This document shows, piece after piece, positions 1 to 10,739 of a DNA stretch of 64,000 nt. Every line of letters begins with the position of its first letter. The stretch's first letter is position 1. The notes below the pieces were generated by a model. That model had not been told where the DNA came from and searched no databases. It saw only the letters and a program-made list of their open reading frames with translations. This DNA is from Angiostrongylus vasorum (lineage: Eukaryota; Nematoda; Chromadorea; Rhabditida; Metastrongylidae). Position numbers and translations under genes: made by a program. Location: NCBI GenBank assembly GCA_018806985.1, contig JADANN010000018.1, positions 2,078,501-2,142,500 on the forward strand. The letters are read 5' to 3'.

Positions 1-200
1 AACTGGTCGCATGGTGGCAAATCTCGCTCTGATCCACAAGGGCGGCGACTACCTGTGGTGATAACGACCTGGGGCAGATTTTGGCCTAGCTGACCTGGGG
101 ACTCCAGGGAACCACGATTGCTAAACCAGCAAAACTCGGACAAAGCGAAGATTAAGCTGGGGCCCGCTCCTCAAGTGAATACGGGTCATCCGTGTGACTA
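1..200 (-). repeat. R4 dispersed repeat, partial copy
   Basis: This is the first of six copies of a moderately repeated family, named R4 here. Reading the minus strand, it has the shared landmarks: an inverted GCCCG/CGGGC-type stem near one end, then a segment ending in 'CCCCAGC..AATC', then a GC-rich middle. The copy is cut by the window edge. No protein frame is conserved between copies and no terminal inverted repeats are visible. The class is unknown; a non-autonomous element or an RNA-derived repeat are both possible. Confidence 0.65.
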
Positions 201-315
201 ATTAAGTCTTCATTATTGTAGTGAAATGCACAGCTAAGGCCATCTTTCTACAACCGGTTTTTGTTCTGTCGAGAGCTTTTCCGAGCTATTTTGCATCACC
301 TATATAGCCAAGCTC

Positions 316-755
316 GTGTGCGTCAACGCTTACATTTCCAAATACGTTTTTATCCCATTTAGACTATTACTCCTTGAATACTTCGAGTCTCGTCTACTAC
401 ATGCTTGCCATTTGACGCTAACTGTTGTGTATTCACTGAGTATGCTAGGTGAGATGTTCTACTTCGAGTCACTGAACTCATCCGTTCCAAATATCGCAAG
501 GATAGTTGTCCAAGGTAAATACACTTCGTTGCTTTAACACCCTTAGTTCTGAACTCTTGAGTAACATTTGCCCTTCGTTTTGCAGTCGTCACAGCAGTTG
601 GTTTGACGGTAGCGCAGCATCGGCTAGAAGTCTCCTGTACTGTGGAATCACAAGGAAAAAAACGACGACTCTTCGCAAAACACTACATGGAAAAGGATAT
701 TTTGGGCCCACCAGATAGTGATAACCCTGGGCAATATAGGAAAAAAGAAATATGA
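316..755 (+). CDS. 3' end of an unrecognised gene (two coding-like exons)
   Basis: An open frame with a hydrophobic first half runs to a donor after 514 (CAAG|GTAAAT). A second coding-like segment starts at 586 after a TTTTGCAG acceptor and ends at TGA 753-755. The phases match (one base left over, two bases accepted). The second exon is rich in codons starting with G and encodes a basic, hydrophilic tail (GKKRRLFAKHYMEKDIL...). The 5' part is not resolved. The hydrophobic segment near residues 10-40 could be membrane-spanning. I do not recognise the family. The frame may also be chance, because only two exons support it. Confidence 0.35.
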
Positions 756-1435
756 GACATTAACTAGTGAATTCAATAGTGATTACTGTTGTAGTTAGAC
801 GTACTTTCAATCGATTTTTATTATTGATAGAGTATGTATGCATAGATTTGACTCTACGCTTTCATCCCTCAACCCAAGCACTATACCAACGAACTTTAAC
901 CCAACCAATCTAAGATTTTTTGAGTTTTAACAGTTGGGACAGTTGAGAACAAGTTTAGTTCTTCCGTGGTGATCCTGCATAACCGACTAAACGTACTTAG
1001 CAGTGAGCATAGTCTTTCTCATTCCGAAACTTATACATCAAAGGATTGTGACGATGGAAAACGGATGTGGCTCTGGACCACTGATATGGGCAACGGACAA
1101 CTGGTCGCCTGAGGTTCGATTCCGGAAATTCTAAGCCTAAACCCAAGTACAGCCTTCTTGTATATGTTTTCCACTTGTATGTACAAATAGATTTGAAATG
1201 TTGATATTAGGGATTTTTTGTGTAGTATATGTACTCACGAAAATCTAGCATGTTGCTTTCAAGGTCGGGTAATTGTTGAATGTAAGGTGTAAATGAATGT
1301 ATACGATCTCCATAGAATGACAACTGAGCACCATCGCCTAAGACATGGTTATGTACGTTTGATTCCAACTATGCCGATCCACTACTTAGTTTATAACTCC
1401 AGTATCTGATAGAACTCCAACTTCAGACTCCCTCA
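756..1435. other. Interval without a supportable gene
   Basis: No exon with good splice sites and coding-like codons was found. A tRNA-like box B (GGTTCGATTCC) lies at about 1114-1124, but no cloverleaf can be drawn around it, so it may be the relic of a tRNA-derived SINE. Confidence 0.4.
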
Positions 1436-1439
1436 ACTT

Positions 1440-1868
1440 CATTGGGGAATCGGGTTCAAATAGAGCCTTGCAAAGACTGCTCGAAATTTCTAGGCATAAT
1501 GGCGTGCATGCTCCCAACGGATTACCGCCTCATCCTGGCTGGGAAGTGTTTCTGGGTGTCGGGCTGCGATGTACAGCGGGCGATTCATCCCCACAGCAAG
1601 GCCTCCCAGGTTGAGAATGAGTCCGGCGTTCCCATCGGGAAGCCCAGCTTAAAGTAAATCAATACTAGGATCCAGCACCACTGTGGTATCAAGCTAGTCG
1701 CGTGTTGGCAAGGCTTTGGTGGTGACGACCTTGGGGCAGACATTGGCTAGGCTGACCTCGCAACTCCAGAAAACCACGATAGCTAAACCAGCAAAACCCC
1801 GAAGAAGTGAAGATTATGCTGGGGCCCGCACAACCAATGAAAACGGGTGATCCAAGTGTCTAAGTAAG
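1440..1868 (-). repeat. R4 dispersed repeat, long copy
   Basis: This is the longest R4 copy, reading on the minus strand. It is colinear with the copies at 3395-3800 and 6075-6400 and has the same end hairpin (ACCCG...CGGGC). Its right edge falls at about 1868, directly beside a coding-like segment (1868-2013). It therefore either inserted next to an exon or cut away the exon's proper acceptor. Confidence 0.7.
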
Positions 1869-2047
1869 TCAAAAATGGCGTGGACACATCCCATGGATTT
1901 GATGCTGTTTATCCTGTCGAGTTTGTTTCTGTGGATCCGGCAGCAATGGCCATTTTGCTGGCAAGTCCGCAATCACGGGAGATGCCGACTGTTTGGCAGT
2001 GTAACGGCAGGTCATAACACTTAAGGAACAGCGGGGTCCGGTTTGCT
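1868..2047 (+). other. Coding-like segment in frame with the CCCH gene but ended by a TAA
   Basis: From about 1868 a frame with strongly coding-like codons (many GNN, e.g. the run DPAAMAILLASPQ) stays open to TAA at 2022-2024. It is in the same frame as the ATG at 2048, so the single TAA is all that separates it from exon 1 of the CCCH protein. No intron of plausible size fits between them. It may be a former N-terminal part broken by a nonsense change, a 5' exon whose acceptor was lost to the neighbouring R4 copy, or an assembly error. Confidence 0.4.
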
Positions 2048-4101
2048 ATGGCATTGAATTTGATTTCCTGCTATGAAAGCGACGTGGAAAGCTGTGGCTC
2101 TGACCAGGTCGGAAGCTGTGCTTCTCCCTCGAATGGGTCTGATCATGCACTGGAGGACGACTTTCTGAAGTGTTTGGGAACAGAGGTGACCACGGTATGT
2201 TCATGAAGACATTCATTCATTGGGACTCTCACCCGGTGTCCTTAATAATCTCACTATTCATATGCCCTTTAAGTATTGGCGTTTTAAAACCTTGGGATAA
2301 AGAGGATATCGGCTATGTTTTTAGACCAATAGCAAACATCGTTAACGTTGAATGGTTGAAGTGTTTCAGAAGGCTTCGTTTCTGTTCGGAAGCGACGAAG
2401 GAACTAGTAGTGACGACGATCAGGCAGATAAAACCAAAGACATTTCTACTCCTAAACCGACGTCAGGTTAGCCTCTACCAAAAACCTGTTTTCTAAATTG
2501 GAACCGATGTTTTGCTTTGTGATGTTGTCGAAAAAGGGCGCGTGTGGCGCAGTGGTCGGAGGCGTCCTGCAATACACTTGGGATCAATTCCCGCACCCCT
2601 GGCCCACCAAGCCTTTAATCCCTCCGGGGTTGGTAAATTGGTACCAGGCTTGTCTGGGAGGATAGCTGCTCTGGCTCGATACGTCGGTAGGCCACGACGA
2701 GTCATTGTAAAGACCATATATGCATTCAATAACCTCCAACGATGCAGTCGAATGCATGGCACATCCCTCAGAGATTGATCAACGCCGAGAGCTTCGTTTT
2801 AAATGTTGTCGAACGCCTCTAAATTAGTCACAGACGTAAACATCTGGAATTGCTCTATATTTTTTTGTCTGGTAGATTTAGGTATATCGCATCGTCTTCC
2901 AAGTGCCGGCTCTGTTCTAAAGGGAACGCCTTTGGTGAGAATATACCGTTTGTATTCGCCGTTATAGCCTGTTGTTCTTGATAACTTCACTGAGTAGTAC
3001 TCTATACTGAGTAGTAATCCGTAACGTAATCTGGTGTCTTACAGTTTCTGTTAGTCGCATCCATTGCAGAGTTCAAGCGTGTTTTCAAGTGAGCGTGAAC
3101 GGGAAAACCATGCACAAGTTCTCACATTAAGCCAACATGTGCCTTTAACTGAAAAGACTGGAACGAGGAAAAGGCCTTTATGTCGGTGAGGCTTTTTTCT
3201 GCTATCAATATCAGCCGCTTTTCTTCATTAACCTGTTCTTTTTTAAAAGCATGTGAAATTCGCATATTCGATGAAGATCACTAGATTTTTCCAAAACATC
3301 GATGACGTTGAGCACTTTAAAGATTTTTAAGTGTACTTTGATTGAGGAATTTTTATTTAAGTTGGTTTGTCCATGTTGCCATTTCTTTTCCCATAGATTT
3401 TGCTCACTTACTTACTTGTATGCTTGCATGGCCTATCATCACTGGTTGTGTGGCCCCAGCATAATTGCAGTTCTCCGAAAATTTGCTGATTTAGCCATTA
3501 TGGTTCGCTAGAGCCCCGAGATCAGCTTAGCTGAAGCCTTCGTCTTGTCATTATCACCCCAGGCAGTCGCGGCTGTTGTATATCAGTGCGAGATTTGCCA
3601 CCATGCAACTAGTTTAATACAAAGACGGTGGTGATTCCTGGTACTAGTATTGGTTTACTCTTAGCTGGATTCCCAGTTGCAAACGTCGGACTCAGCTTGG
3701 GAGGCCGTGCTGGGGAATGAATCCCTCGCCGTGCATCACATCACCCATGACCACCTCCCAGCCACGATGAGACAGTAGGCTGTTGTAAGGATTTTGGTTA
3801 CTATTTCCTTAAAAAACAGGAAGAAAGAGAATCACATTCGCAAAAAAGCTGAGCTATGCTAAACTTCAGTGTTGCTTTTTATGCTGAGGGGCCACACAAC
3901 CAGTGCTGATCGTGGGGAATTTATTTTCTGTTTTACTACTTATTCAGAGCCTTCACTCGTGGCAAATGCAGACGTGGTGATAGATGTCATTTTGAACATC
4001 CAGTCGTTTCCATCCTACCAAAAGACGCTGCTGTTATTGCCGGTGCACCAAGAATGTACGACGCCCACGATGTTTTTGCTAAGAAACCAAAAACTGCTTA
4101 G
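2048..4101 (+). CDS. CCCH-type zinc-finger protein (five exons, 188 aa)
   Basis: Predicted exons are 2048-2194, 2370-2466, 2882-2934, 3070-3185 and 3948-4101, with stop TAG at 4099-4101. All junctions are GT..AG and the phases are consistent (0, 1, 0, 2). Residues 1-95 are acidic and Ser-rich (ISCYESDVES, DEGTSSDDD) and look disordered. Residues 137-155 form a CCCH finger: C137-x7-C145-x5-C151-x3-H155. The first Cys is in exon 4 and the other ligands are in exon 5, so the finger exists only after correct splicing, which supports the model. CCCH fingers of this spacing usually bind RNA, so an RNA-related nuclear or cytoplasmic role is inferred. Intron 2 holds a SINE-1 copy and intron 4 holds an R4 copy. 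The start is the first ATG after an in-frame TAA; coding-like sequence upstream makes the true 5' end uncertain. Orthologue not identified. Confidence 0.75.
2536..2800 (+). repeat. SINE-1, tRNA-derived, near full length
   Basis: The head looks like a tRNA gene: box A TGGCGCAGTGG at about 2545 and box B GGATCAATTCC at 2581-2591, the spacing expected for an RNA polymerase III promoter. The body and the end 'GATTGATCAACGCCGAGAGC' plus a short T-run are shared with copies at 5228, 29562 and 62595. The head resembles tRNA-Arg (GTGGCGCA.TGG). It lies in intron 2 of the CCCH gene. Confidence 0.8.
3395..3800 (+). repeat. R4 dispersed repeat
   Basis: This is a plus-strand R4 copy inside intron 4 of the CCCH gene. 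It starts near a TTACTTACTTG stretch and contains the conserved 'TCACTGGTTGTGTGG' block of the end hairpin. It aligns along its whole length with the copies at 6075 and 1440. Confidence 0.7.
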
Positions 4102-4254
4102 ATTTAAAAAATGTTTAAGACGAAAACTGTTGTAATGTTTTGCGGAACAGAGAATTTGCCAGGTTGAGCGATTGCTGGCAAGTGAATGTAAGTATTGCAA
4201 CACTTATTAATAATACGTGTTATATAATAGGCAGATCAGAACAGTCAGACCACA

Positions 4255-4490
4255 CTTAGCACACTGGTTTGAGGTGATATATTACATGCACAAGGTCATT
4301 TGTTCGGTTCTACGTTCCGGGTTAAACCATCCCTCCGGAAGGTGATACCACAGTTATCCGGAAGAATGAAAGCCCGGAATTGATAAATCACCAGGCTCCG
4401 ACTAGTTGCATGGAGCAACTTTGCAGTCAATCACTTGGTGGTCCATAATGGAATCGAATGCATTGTGTGTCCCTAAGGATAAATCAAAGA
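4255..4490 (+). repeat. SINE-1, decayed copy (body and tail)
   Basis: The sequence follows the body and tail of SINE-1 (CCATCCCTCCGG..., then a GAATCGAATGCAT block close to the 3' end). The tRNA-like head is worn beyond recognition. Confidence 0.55.
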
Positions 4491-5225
4491 CGAAAATGTT
4501 GTTTGTTGTTTAGCTTTTGTAATAGGGCCGGCAATGAATTCTCTTTTTTTTCTACTAATAGGGGAACATTCTGCTTCATAGTATTATAGTTTGAATGTCG
4601 TCGTTTAGCGGTAGGGCCATTTAGGTTGTTGAGGTATTCTAGAAAAGCACTGTATATTGTACTAGAGCCCATCATCATCCCACTGAGCTAGAACTACGTC
4701 AAGAAGTTGAGACATGGCTCGTCTACGTTATTCACATAAATTTCAAGCCTTTTTCAAGATGTCTTTTAGAATAATGAGTTTCATGATTTCCAGAGAACAC
4801 CAAGTTATTGTTTTGTTCCTTGCGAACTGTACTTCACGAACAGACATTAGGTCACACTACCTAGCGCTCCTCCCCTTCTTGTTTTCTATTCGTTTTACAC
4901 TTTTAGAGCTTACAGAGACGCATCAGGAGTCTTGTGTGATATGTTCTCAATTGACATCCTAGGAATTGTTGTTGTGACTTCAGAGTCGGCATTTTAAGTT
5001 CTGCAATTAAGTGTTATTTTATATGGACGCAAAATATCCACTTGCTCCGACAACACTTGGTTTCTAATTCTTTTCTTTTTTCTTTTTTTTTTACGAAAGA
5101 TCAGAACTTGAATCTATGAAACTCCGTCTTTCTCTATAGGGAAGTTCGTTCATTGTTGTATTGTACATAAAAGGACATTTAGGTGGTTTCGAGTTGACGA
5201 CGGAAAACATTCGGTAGTAGGTCAG
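4490..5225. other. Interval without a supportable gene
   Basis: Short frames on both strands lack convincing splice sites. A T-rich run lies near 5070-5092. Nothing recognised. Confidence 0.4.
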
Positions 5226-5227
5226 TA

Positions 5228-5485
5228 AAGTGATGCGTGTAGAGCAGCGGATAGAGGTGCCTTGCAATACACATGGGTTTGATCCCGCACCGCAGACTTG
5301 CCAAGCCTTCCATCCTGCTGCGCTCGGCGAATTACTATGTTTGGGAGGATAGCAGCACTGACTCGATACATCAGCAGGCATTGTATTAGCCAGATGTGCA
5401 TTCATTCACCTCTAATGATGCGTAATGAAGTTGGATGCATGGTTGCATCTCTCAAGGATTGATCAACGCCGAGAGCTTTTTTTTA
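5228..5485 (+). repeat. SINE-1, tRNA-derived copy
   Basis: The box A-like GTGTAGAGCAGCGG (about 5237) and box B-like GGGTTTGATCCC (about 5275) are followed by the SINE-1 body and the shared end 'GATTGATCAACGCCGAGAGC' with a T-run. It differs from the copy at 2536 at many scattered positions, so it is an older insertion. Confidence 0.75.
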
Positions 5486-5674
5486 GATCAACAACTGTTG
5501 CAGAGTCTTCTAGACGTGCTCTCCTCAAACAGAAGTTAACACTTGAATAACCATGTACATTGTTAGCAATACGTACATGTGGTCAGAATGGACGGAGTGC
5601 ATTCATTTTCAATACATATAATCTCCTAATGTCTACTTTTCCTGCAAACAGTTTGTGTCGTTTTTCGTCTTCAG

Positions 5675-5793
5675 AATGCGGCCTGTTCAACGAAGACACT
5701 GTGGTAGGCGCAGCTAATGAAAATCCATGTTTAATACTTTACACGAAATCTTTTATTAGACGAGTTTATTCATTTGAACAAGGCTTTGGGTAA
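5675..5793 (+). CDS. Possible terminal exon, unrecognised
   Basis: After a TTTCGTCTTCAG acceptor, a frame rich in GNN codons (ECGLFNEDTVVGAANENPC...) runs to TAA. No upstream partner exon was found nearby, and the reading could be chance. Confidence 0.25.
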
Positions 5794-5799
5794 ACTTAC

Positions 5800-6070
5800 A
5801 GGAAATTCAGAATGACTACGCATGTAGAAATGTGTATTCATCCTGGTGTGAAGTGCATCCGTGAAAGGACCGCAAGTACTTCACTCGTTGCTATGAACTT
5901 TCGGTGATCTTGCGAACGTTGTACTCGAAAATATTTACGTTATAATCTAGACTTCTTCCGAATAACACCTCTACACACCAATGAAATAACCCGCGAACTT
6001 CAATCTACATTTCTGTTAGGGAGTTTAAAATGATAATAATTGCAATTCTGGAAAGTTTGATGGTTATAAT
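5800..6070. other. Interval without a supportable gene
   Basis: Nothing recognised between the possible exon and the next R4 copy. Confidence 0.4.
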
Positions 6071-6074
6071 CTTC

Positions 6075-6405
6075 TTGCTTACTTGATTCTTGAACGGCCC
6101 GTCCTCACTGGTTGTGTGGGCCCCAGCATAATCACCATTTTCGGAGATTTGTTGATCAGAGGGAGATTTCTCACCATGCGGATGAGATAGCAGGACAATG
6201 GTGGATCCTGGTATTGGTTTCTTTTTAGCTAGGCTTACTAATAGAAACGCCGGACTCCTTCTCAGCATGGGAGACCCCACCATGGAGATGAATGCCCCGC
6301 TGTACATCGCAACCCGACACCCAGGAACACCTCCTAGCCACAATGAGGCGGGAAACCTTTGGTAGGGATTTCTCCATGAGTGAGTGGTAATTCACTAATT
6401 CACCC
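6075..6405 (+). repeat. R4 dispersed repeat
   Basis: This copy has the clearest R4 end hairpin: GGCCCG, a loop of about 17 nt, then TGGGCC. It is followed by the shared middle and right end. It runs colinear with the copy at 3395. Confidence 0.7.
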
Positions 6406-6496
6406 ACATTCGATACATAGTCATACTACTGGTAATATTTATGCTTGTGGAATTCAGTTTTTTACTAATAAGTGATTGTTATTTCACTTTCAATAG

Positions 6497-7063
6497 CCGT
6501 AGTGATTCATAGTTGTCTTATTGAATCGTCGGATATAAAAAAAGAAAAAACGGTTAAGTCTACGCTAGGAAACTTGGCTTACAAAACTTTGTCAAAGGCT
6601 GAGAGCAGCGTGGTTAGACGGTGGGTGTGTTTCTTCATTGCACAGAGGATTTGTTTATGTTGCAAAAACGTGGAAATATACACGGAAGAGTTACAGGTTA
6701 TACGGACTGGTGTTAACTGTCGTAAAAAGTGGCAAGTGAATGCATAATTGCTTGTGAAAACCACCTTATGGACCGAGGGGCGCATAAGAAGAGGCGTGGA
6801 CATTTTCTATGTTGAACGGACAACGTGTTTTAAATCTTAGTACGCGCTCCTCGAGACGAAAAATGAGGGATAGCTGCCCGTTCAGAGGTGCTTCCGTCGT
6901 TGGAAATGGCGGAAAACTAGACGCATCTGCAATGCTTTGCAGTGATTTGAACGTATACGCTACCGGAACAATGGACGGCCGCAACTCTTGCGTTCTTCGG
7001 AAGTTAATGTGCAATTTCAACTTGTGTTTTCAAACGGACTTATTTCGGATTAAGCTTTGTTGA
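6497..7063 (+). CDS. Unrecognised gene fragment, two exons in phase
   Basis: Exon 6497-6620 follows a TTTCAATAG acceptor and ends CG|GTGGGT. Exon 6841-7063 follows AAATCTTAG and ends at TGA. Two bases left over are completed by one base, so the phases fit. Both exons have coding-like codons. The product tail is basic, then Gly/Ser/Asp-rich (ASVVGNGGKLDASAM, NVYATGTMDG) and ends Cys-rich. The ATGTMDG piece recalls one WD40 blade, but a single blade is not enough to name a family. The 5' end is unknown. Confidence 0.4.
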
Positions 7064-7269
7064 TCGAAATATAAACGAAAATCCCAAAAATCCAGGTAAA
7101 TAAACCGGAAGGAGGAATGTCTCGTAATCATGTGTGGTCTCACACAACATCTCGGGCTGATATTTTAACGTGGGAAGCAGCCTGTATCCATCTATGTGAA
7201 CTCTACGGTGTGTCTCCACGGGGAATTAGTCGAAGATAACAGAATAACGGTGAGTGTGTGAAGAAGCTT

Positions 7270-7480
7270 TTTTGATTCCAGTGCGATTAAAACCTTGTTC
7301 TGTTGGCTTTTCCATTGAGGTTACGAAGGTGTTTGGCTGAGTAGGTTGCAATTAACTTGACCTTTCAGTCTTTCAAGAAGGCGAAATCCGCGGAAACGTC
7401 GGCTACTGTTAACAAGTAGTATAATGTGGTATTAACCTCCTGTTTGGTCATCAATAAAACGTTGGATTACTATTAATCAA
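7270..7480 (+). mobile_element. Penelope-like element, solo 3' end
   Basis: The segment matches the 3' ends of the Penelope-like copies at 10276, 16110 and 17400: a GTTTGGCTGAGTAG block, then 'AAGAAGGCGAAA', then 'GAAACGTCGGCTACTG'. No reverse-transcriptase or GIY-YIG coding remains, so it is a very short 5'-truncated insertion. Confidence 0.6.
7366..7405 (+). ncRNA. Decayed hammerhead ribozyme motif
   Basis: This lies in the position of the hammerhead core within the Penelope-like 3' end. The GAAA box and the ACGUC that follows are intact and the stem II GCG/CGC can form, but the CUGANGA box has mutated. It is probably inactive. It is listed to document the series of copies. Confidence 0.4.
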
Positions 7481-7574
7481 TACCGAGGTTGGTAGAAAGT
7501 CGCTCTTAGGAATTACTACGAAATGAAGACCATTAGAGCTGCACATTTTTTCCAATGAAGAAAAAATTATTTAT

Positions 7575-8510
7575 GCTATTTGAATAAAGTTGTGGACTTC
7601 TGGAGACGTGGATTTGTTGAAGGCACTTTTGGTCTCGGCTTAGTTCCCGAAGCATTTCTCGTACAGAAAGTTGTTGACGTGGTTGAAGAAGTCATGGTCT
7701 GTAGGCAAGTTATTGATATGGAGGATGAGGCAGTTTCGTAACCAAGCTCGTTCAACTTTCGCAGCACCATTAATGTGAGGAACCGCGCGTTATCGTTGAG
7801 AAAAATGGTGTAACTCTCTTGACTAGGGAGGGGTGCAGTTGACGAAACTTCTGCTGTATTTCATCGTTGTCATCAGCATTTCATGCGAATTTAGGGAGCT
7901 ATAATAGATAAAATAAGCTGTAGACGGCCAAACTGTTATGACCTTTTGGTGCAGCTCCAGCTTTAAGAAGTGCTGTGGAATTTGATCGCGGTCCAACCAC
8001 TGAGCTGAACGTTTCCGGTTGTAATACAAGATCCATTTCTAGCTGCATGTGACATTAAAGTCAAGAAACATATTCTTTTGGTTATGGAGAAATGGCGCTA
8101 ACAATACCATAGAACGGCGATTTTTAAATTGTCATTCAATTCATGCGACATCCGTTAGTCGACATTCTTCGGTCTTCTAGCTACTATATGATCCAAAACA
8201 ATTGACAATCTTACACTGACTTCTGTAAGTTTTCGAACAGTTGTATATTTATTTGCTTCCACCAAAGTCTTCAACTCGTCGTTTTCAATGGCAGGAGGAC
8301 GTCAGCTAGCTCGATCCTCGTCAACATCGAATTCGTTGGGACAAAATCTTCGAAACCAACGTTGCACTGTATTTTCGTTAACACTCCTGAGCTCCAAACC
8401 TCGCTATTATTTCGTTTGAGCTGCGTGTGTCCTAGTTTGAATTCGTAGAAGTAGAGATGTCGAAATCGCTGTTTTGACATCCGGAATTCTCGGCAGCGAA
8501 AGTGCATAAA
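7575..8510 (-). pseudogene. mariner transposase relic
   Basis: Minus-strand frames, broken by several frameshifts, carry the order of mariner transposase segments. First comes an N-terminal helix-turn-helix part (LYFYEFKLGHT, then VNENTVQRWFRRF across two frames). The centre follows (WILYYNRKRSAQWLDRDQ). The C-terminal part contains LPHPPY and a 'NHVNNFLYEKCF' stretch. The catalytic acidic residues cannot be followed through the breaks. Terminal repeats were not located. The element is long dead. Confidence 0.8.
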
Positions 8511-8529
8511 TTGAGCTTTGAGACGGTAT

Positions 8530-9320
8530 AGTACTGATATATAGTAATGGTACAGTATTCAAAATAAGAAGAATTGGTAGGAAATATACAAGGAAAATGA
8601 GGCTACAAATCGGACATTAATTTCCGTCAGACATGGATTCATCACACCAGAGCAGAAGTAAGAAATCGCCTACTACTTTAAAGATAGAATTGATGGGAAG
8701 TCCTGGTACAGATCGCTATCCTATTGCCAATATGCATGAGCATGAGTAATAGTATATTTTCCAGACCACCTAAAAATTGAACCGCTAAGAAGCTCCTCTA
8801 AGAGTACCATGGTCTGTTAAATTGATAAGTCATTCAGGTTCCTTTTCTCAAGTTGTGTAAACACTTCGAAGACAGCTTGTATCTTAGAGACATCTCATGT
8901 TCTTGTGTAGAGTGATATAACACCGAACGATTCCATTACAGATGTGTTTGGACATGCATGACACCAACGAGTCAGGAATATTTAAGTATTTAGTAATGAC
9001 GACGGTATGAATTTAAGCAACAAAATGAGAACAACCTTTAGAAACCATATTATTCCATTGATATCCTCGTAATGTGCCTATTATTAAATGATGATGTTAG
9101 TCGGCCAAAGACTATCGCAGAAAAAGCAACTAATGTTTTTATACGCAATTACCGAACATGTTGGTAAGTTGAAATCAAGCTGAGAAATAACTGGTGATTC
9201 CAGAGCAAGTGAGTCTCCCGAATGATGACTATAGAGTGCTAGAAAAAGCATAACATCTTCATTCACCGTTTTCATTCAATGAGCAAACACGAGGGATATC
9301 AAAGGATTTATTTGCACACA
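8530..9320. other. Interval without a supportable gene
   Basis: This is the mariner flank and unassigned AT-rich sequence. No coding-like exons were seen. Confidence 0.4.
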
Positions 9321-9329
9321 GTAGTTGAC

Positions 9330-10125
9330 GTTTTGCTGGTTTCGCTTCTTCAAAGCCTGAAAGGGTTAAATTGGCACGCGATCTACACAGCCAAGCATTT
9401 TCATAGCCTTATGAGATGAAACTTAACACAAATTTGCATTCATATGGCAAACAGCTTCTTCTAGACACCCATCTTTTTATTCCTTATAAGTATTCCAGTT
9501 CACTGATGGAGAGCAGCCGCACAGAGGAACACAGCATGGGCGAGGAATGTGTCTGGCTCAGGTCAGAGAATCAGCTTGAGGTATGGCGTGGTCACGCGGG
9601 ATAACAGGACATATCTCCTTAAGGTTCATTTTTGGATTATTGGAATTAATCCAAAACGCATCAAGAGTTTTACCCATTGATCTTTTTGGATTCCTGTGCT
9701 AGAATAGTGATTTTTAGTTCAAAATCTTCTCCGTTTTGTTTTTTTGCGTCCTATGCGCGCCTAGTGGAGTAATTAATTTAACGTTAAGTTTACCGTTTTT
9801 TTTATACGGATGCAGAATGGTCTACCAAGTTCGCCAATGTATTCGTCCCCTCATGCTTTACAAGAGATCAGATTAACCCTTTCGAAACCATTCAATCGCC
9901 GTCTGTACCGTTAGGGCAAACCATACAATTTTTTCGTTGTACGAAGACGGTCCTACAAGCGGTTACAAGCCAGCTGGCGTCTTAGAGTGTCCGGTGGTAT
10001 TTTTTATCTATCAATGTTACCTTATTCTCTAGACCAGCCCTTCTTAAGCAACGTTTTATAGCTGCACCAATCTCGTTAGCAATAAAGGGCAGGATAAACG
10101 GGACTTTATTCTCGCTAGAATTATC
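9330..10125 (-). mobile_element. Penelope-like element, 3' part with GIY-YIG relic
   Basis: On the minus strand the fragment reads from 'PFILPFIANEIGAAIKRCL' (about 10110), through a Cys-containing linker, into a GIY-YIG nuclease start (LISCKACGDEYIGE...GRP at about 9850-9815). It ends in a decayed hammerhead-like segment near 9333-9365. The order (end of reverse transcriptase, Cys linker, GIY-YIG) is the one known for canonical Penelope-like retroelements. Frameshifts and stops make it non-functional. Confidence 0.75.
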
Positions 10126-10275
10126 GTTAATTCTGTTAGAATTAATCCTCGGCCATATTTTACTCTGTGAGGCTGCTCCCCACCAGTGAACTGGAACACT
10201 TACAAAGTATAAAAAAAGTGGGTGCTTATAAGAAGCTGTTTATTATGAGAATTCAAATTTATGTGTTAAGTCTTA

Positions 10276-10430
10276 TTTGCCAGGGTTACGAAGGCGTTTG
10301 GCTGAGTAGATCGCGTGTCAAATTGACTCTGAAGAAGGCGAAACCGCTGAAACATCATTTACTATGTGCTGATAAATTCTGTAATACCAACCTCATGTTT
10401 ACTTATTGAACGAAAACAAAGAATTATCAA
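10276..10430 (+). mobile_element. Penelope-like element, solo 3' end
   Basis: The GTTTGGCTGAGTAG block and the hammerhead-like segment are followed by the shared tail 'ACCAACCTCATGTTTACT'. It lies about 150 bp from the minus-strand copy ending at 10125 and in the opposite orientation. Confidence 0.6.
10323..10362 (+). ncRNA. Hammerhead ribozyme motif, core retained
   Basis: CTGAAGA (10329-10335), a stem II GGCG/CGCT with an AAAC loop, and GAAA (10349-10352) are all present. The next bases are ACAUC instead of the usual ACGUC, and stem I is weak. The catalytic boxes survive but folding would be poor. Confidence 0.5.
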
Positions 10431-10739
10431 TCAGTGCCGAGGTCAATGGAAAGTCAGCCTTGGGATCTGCTACATGAAGATAACACTTTTCTGTCCATCA
10501 AAGCCAGCTCATATGACCGCAATAACTTTAATGTCTTATGAATATCAAATATCGTATGAATCTGTGGCAAAAAAGCTGCGAAGATTAGTAACAGACAGTT
10601 GGCAGTATTTTCATGTACAAGCAATTTCCTATGAACAGTTTAAGTTTTTTCATGTTAGAAAGGTGAACCAAACCTGTACAATATAGGAAGCAACGATGAT
10701 AGTAGGAGTGGTCATGTGGCGTTACACTGCTGTGATGAT

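Noticed and set aside
1064..1124. Possible tRNA gene (perfect box B)
   Set aside because: No acceptor or anticodon stem pairs; box A is poor. Treated as a possible SINE relic.
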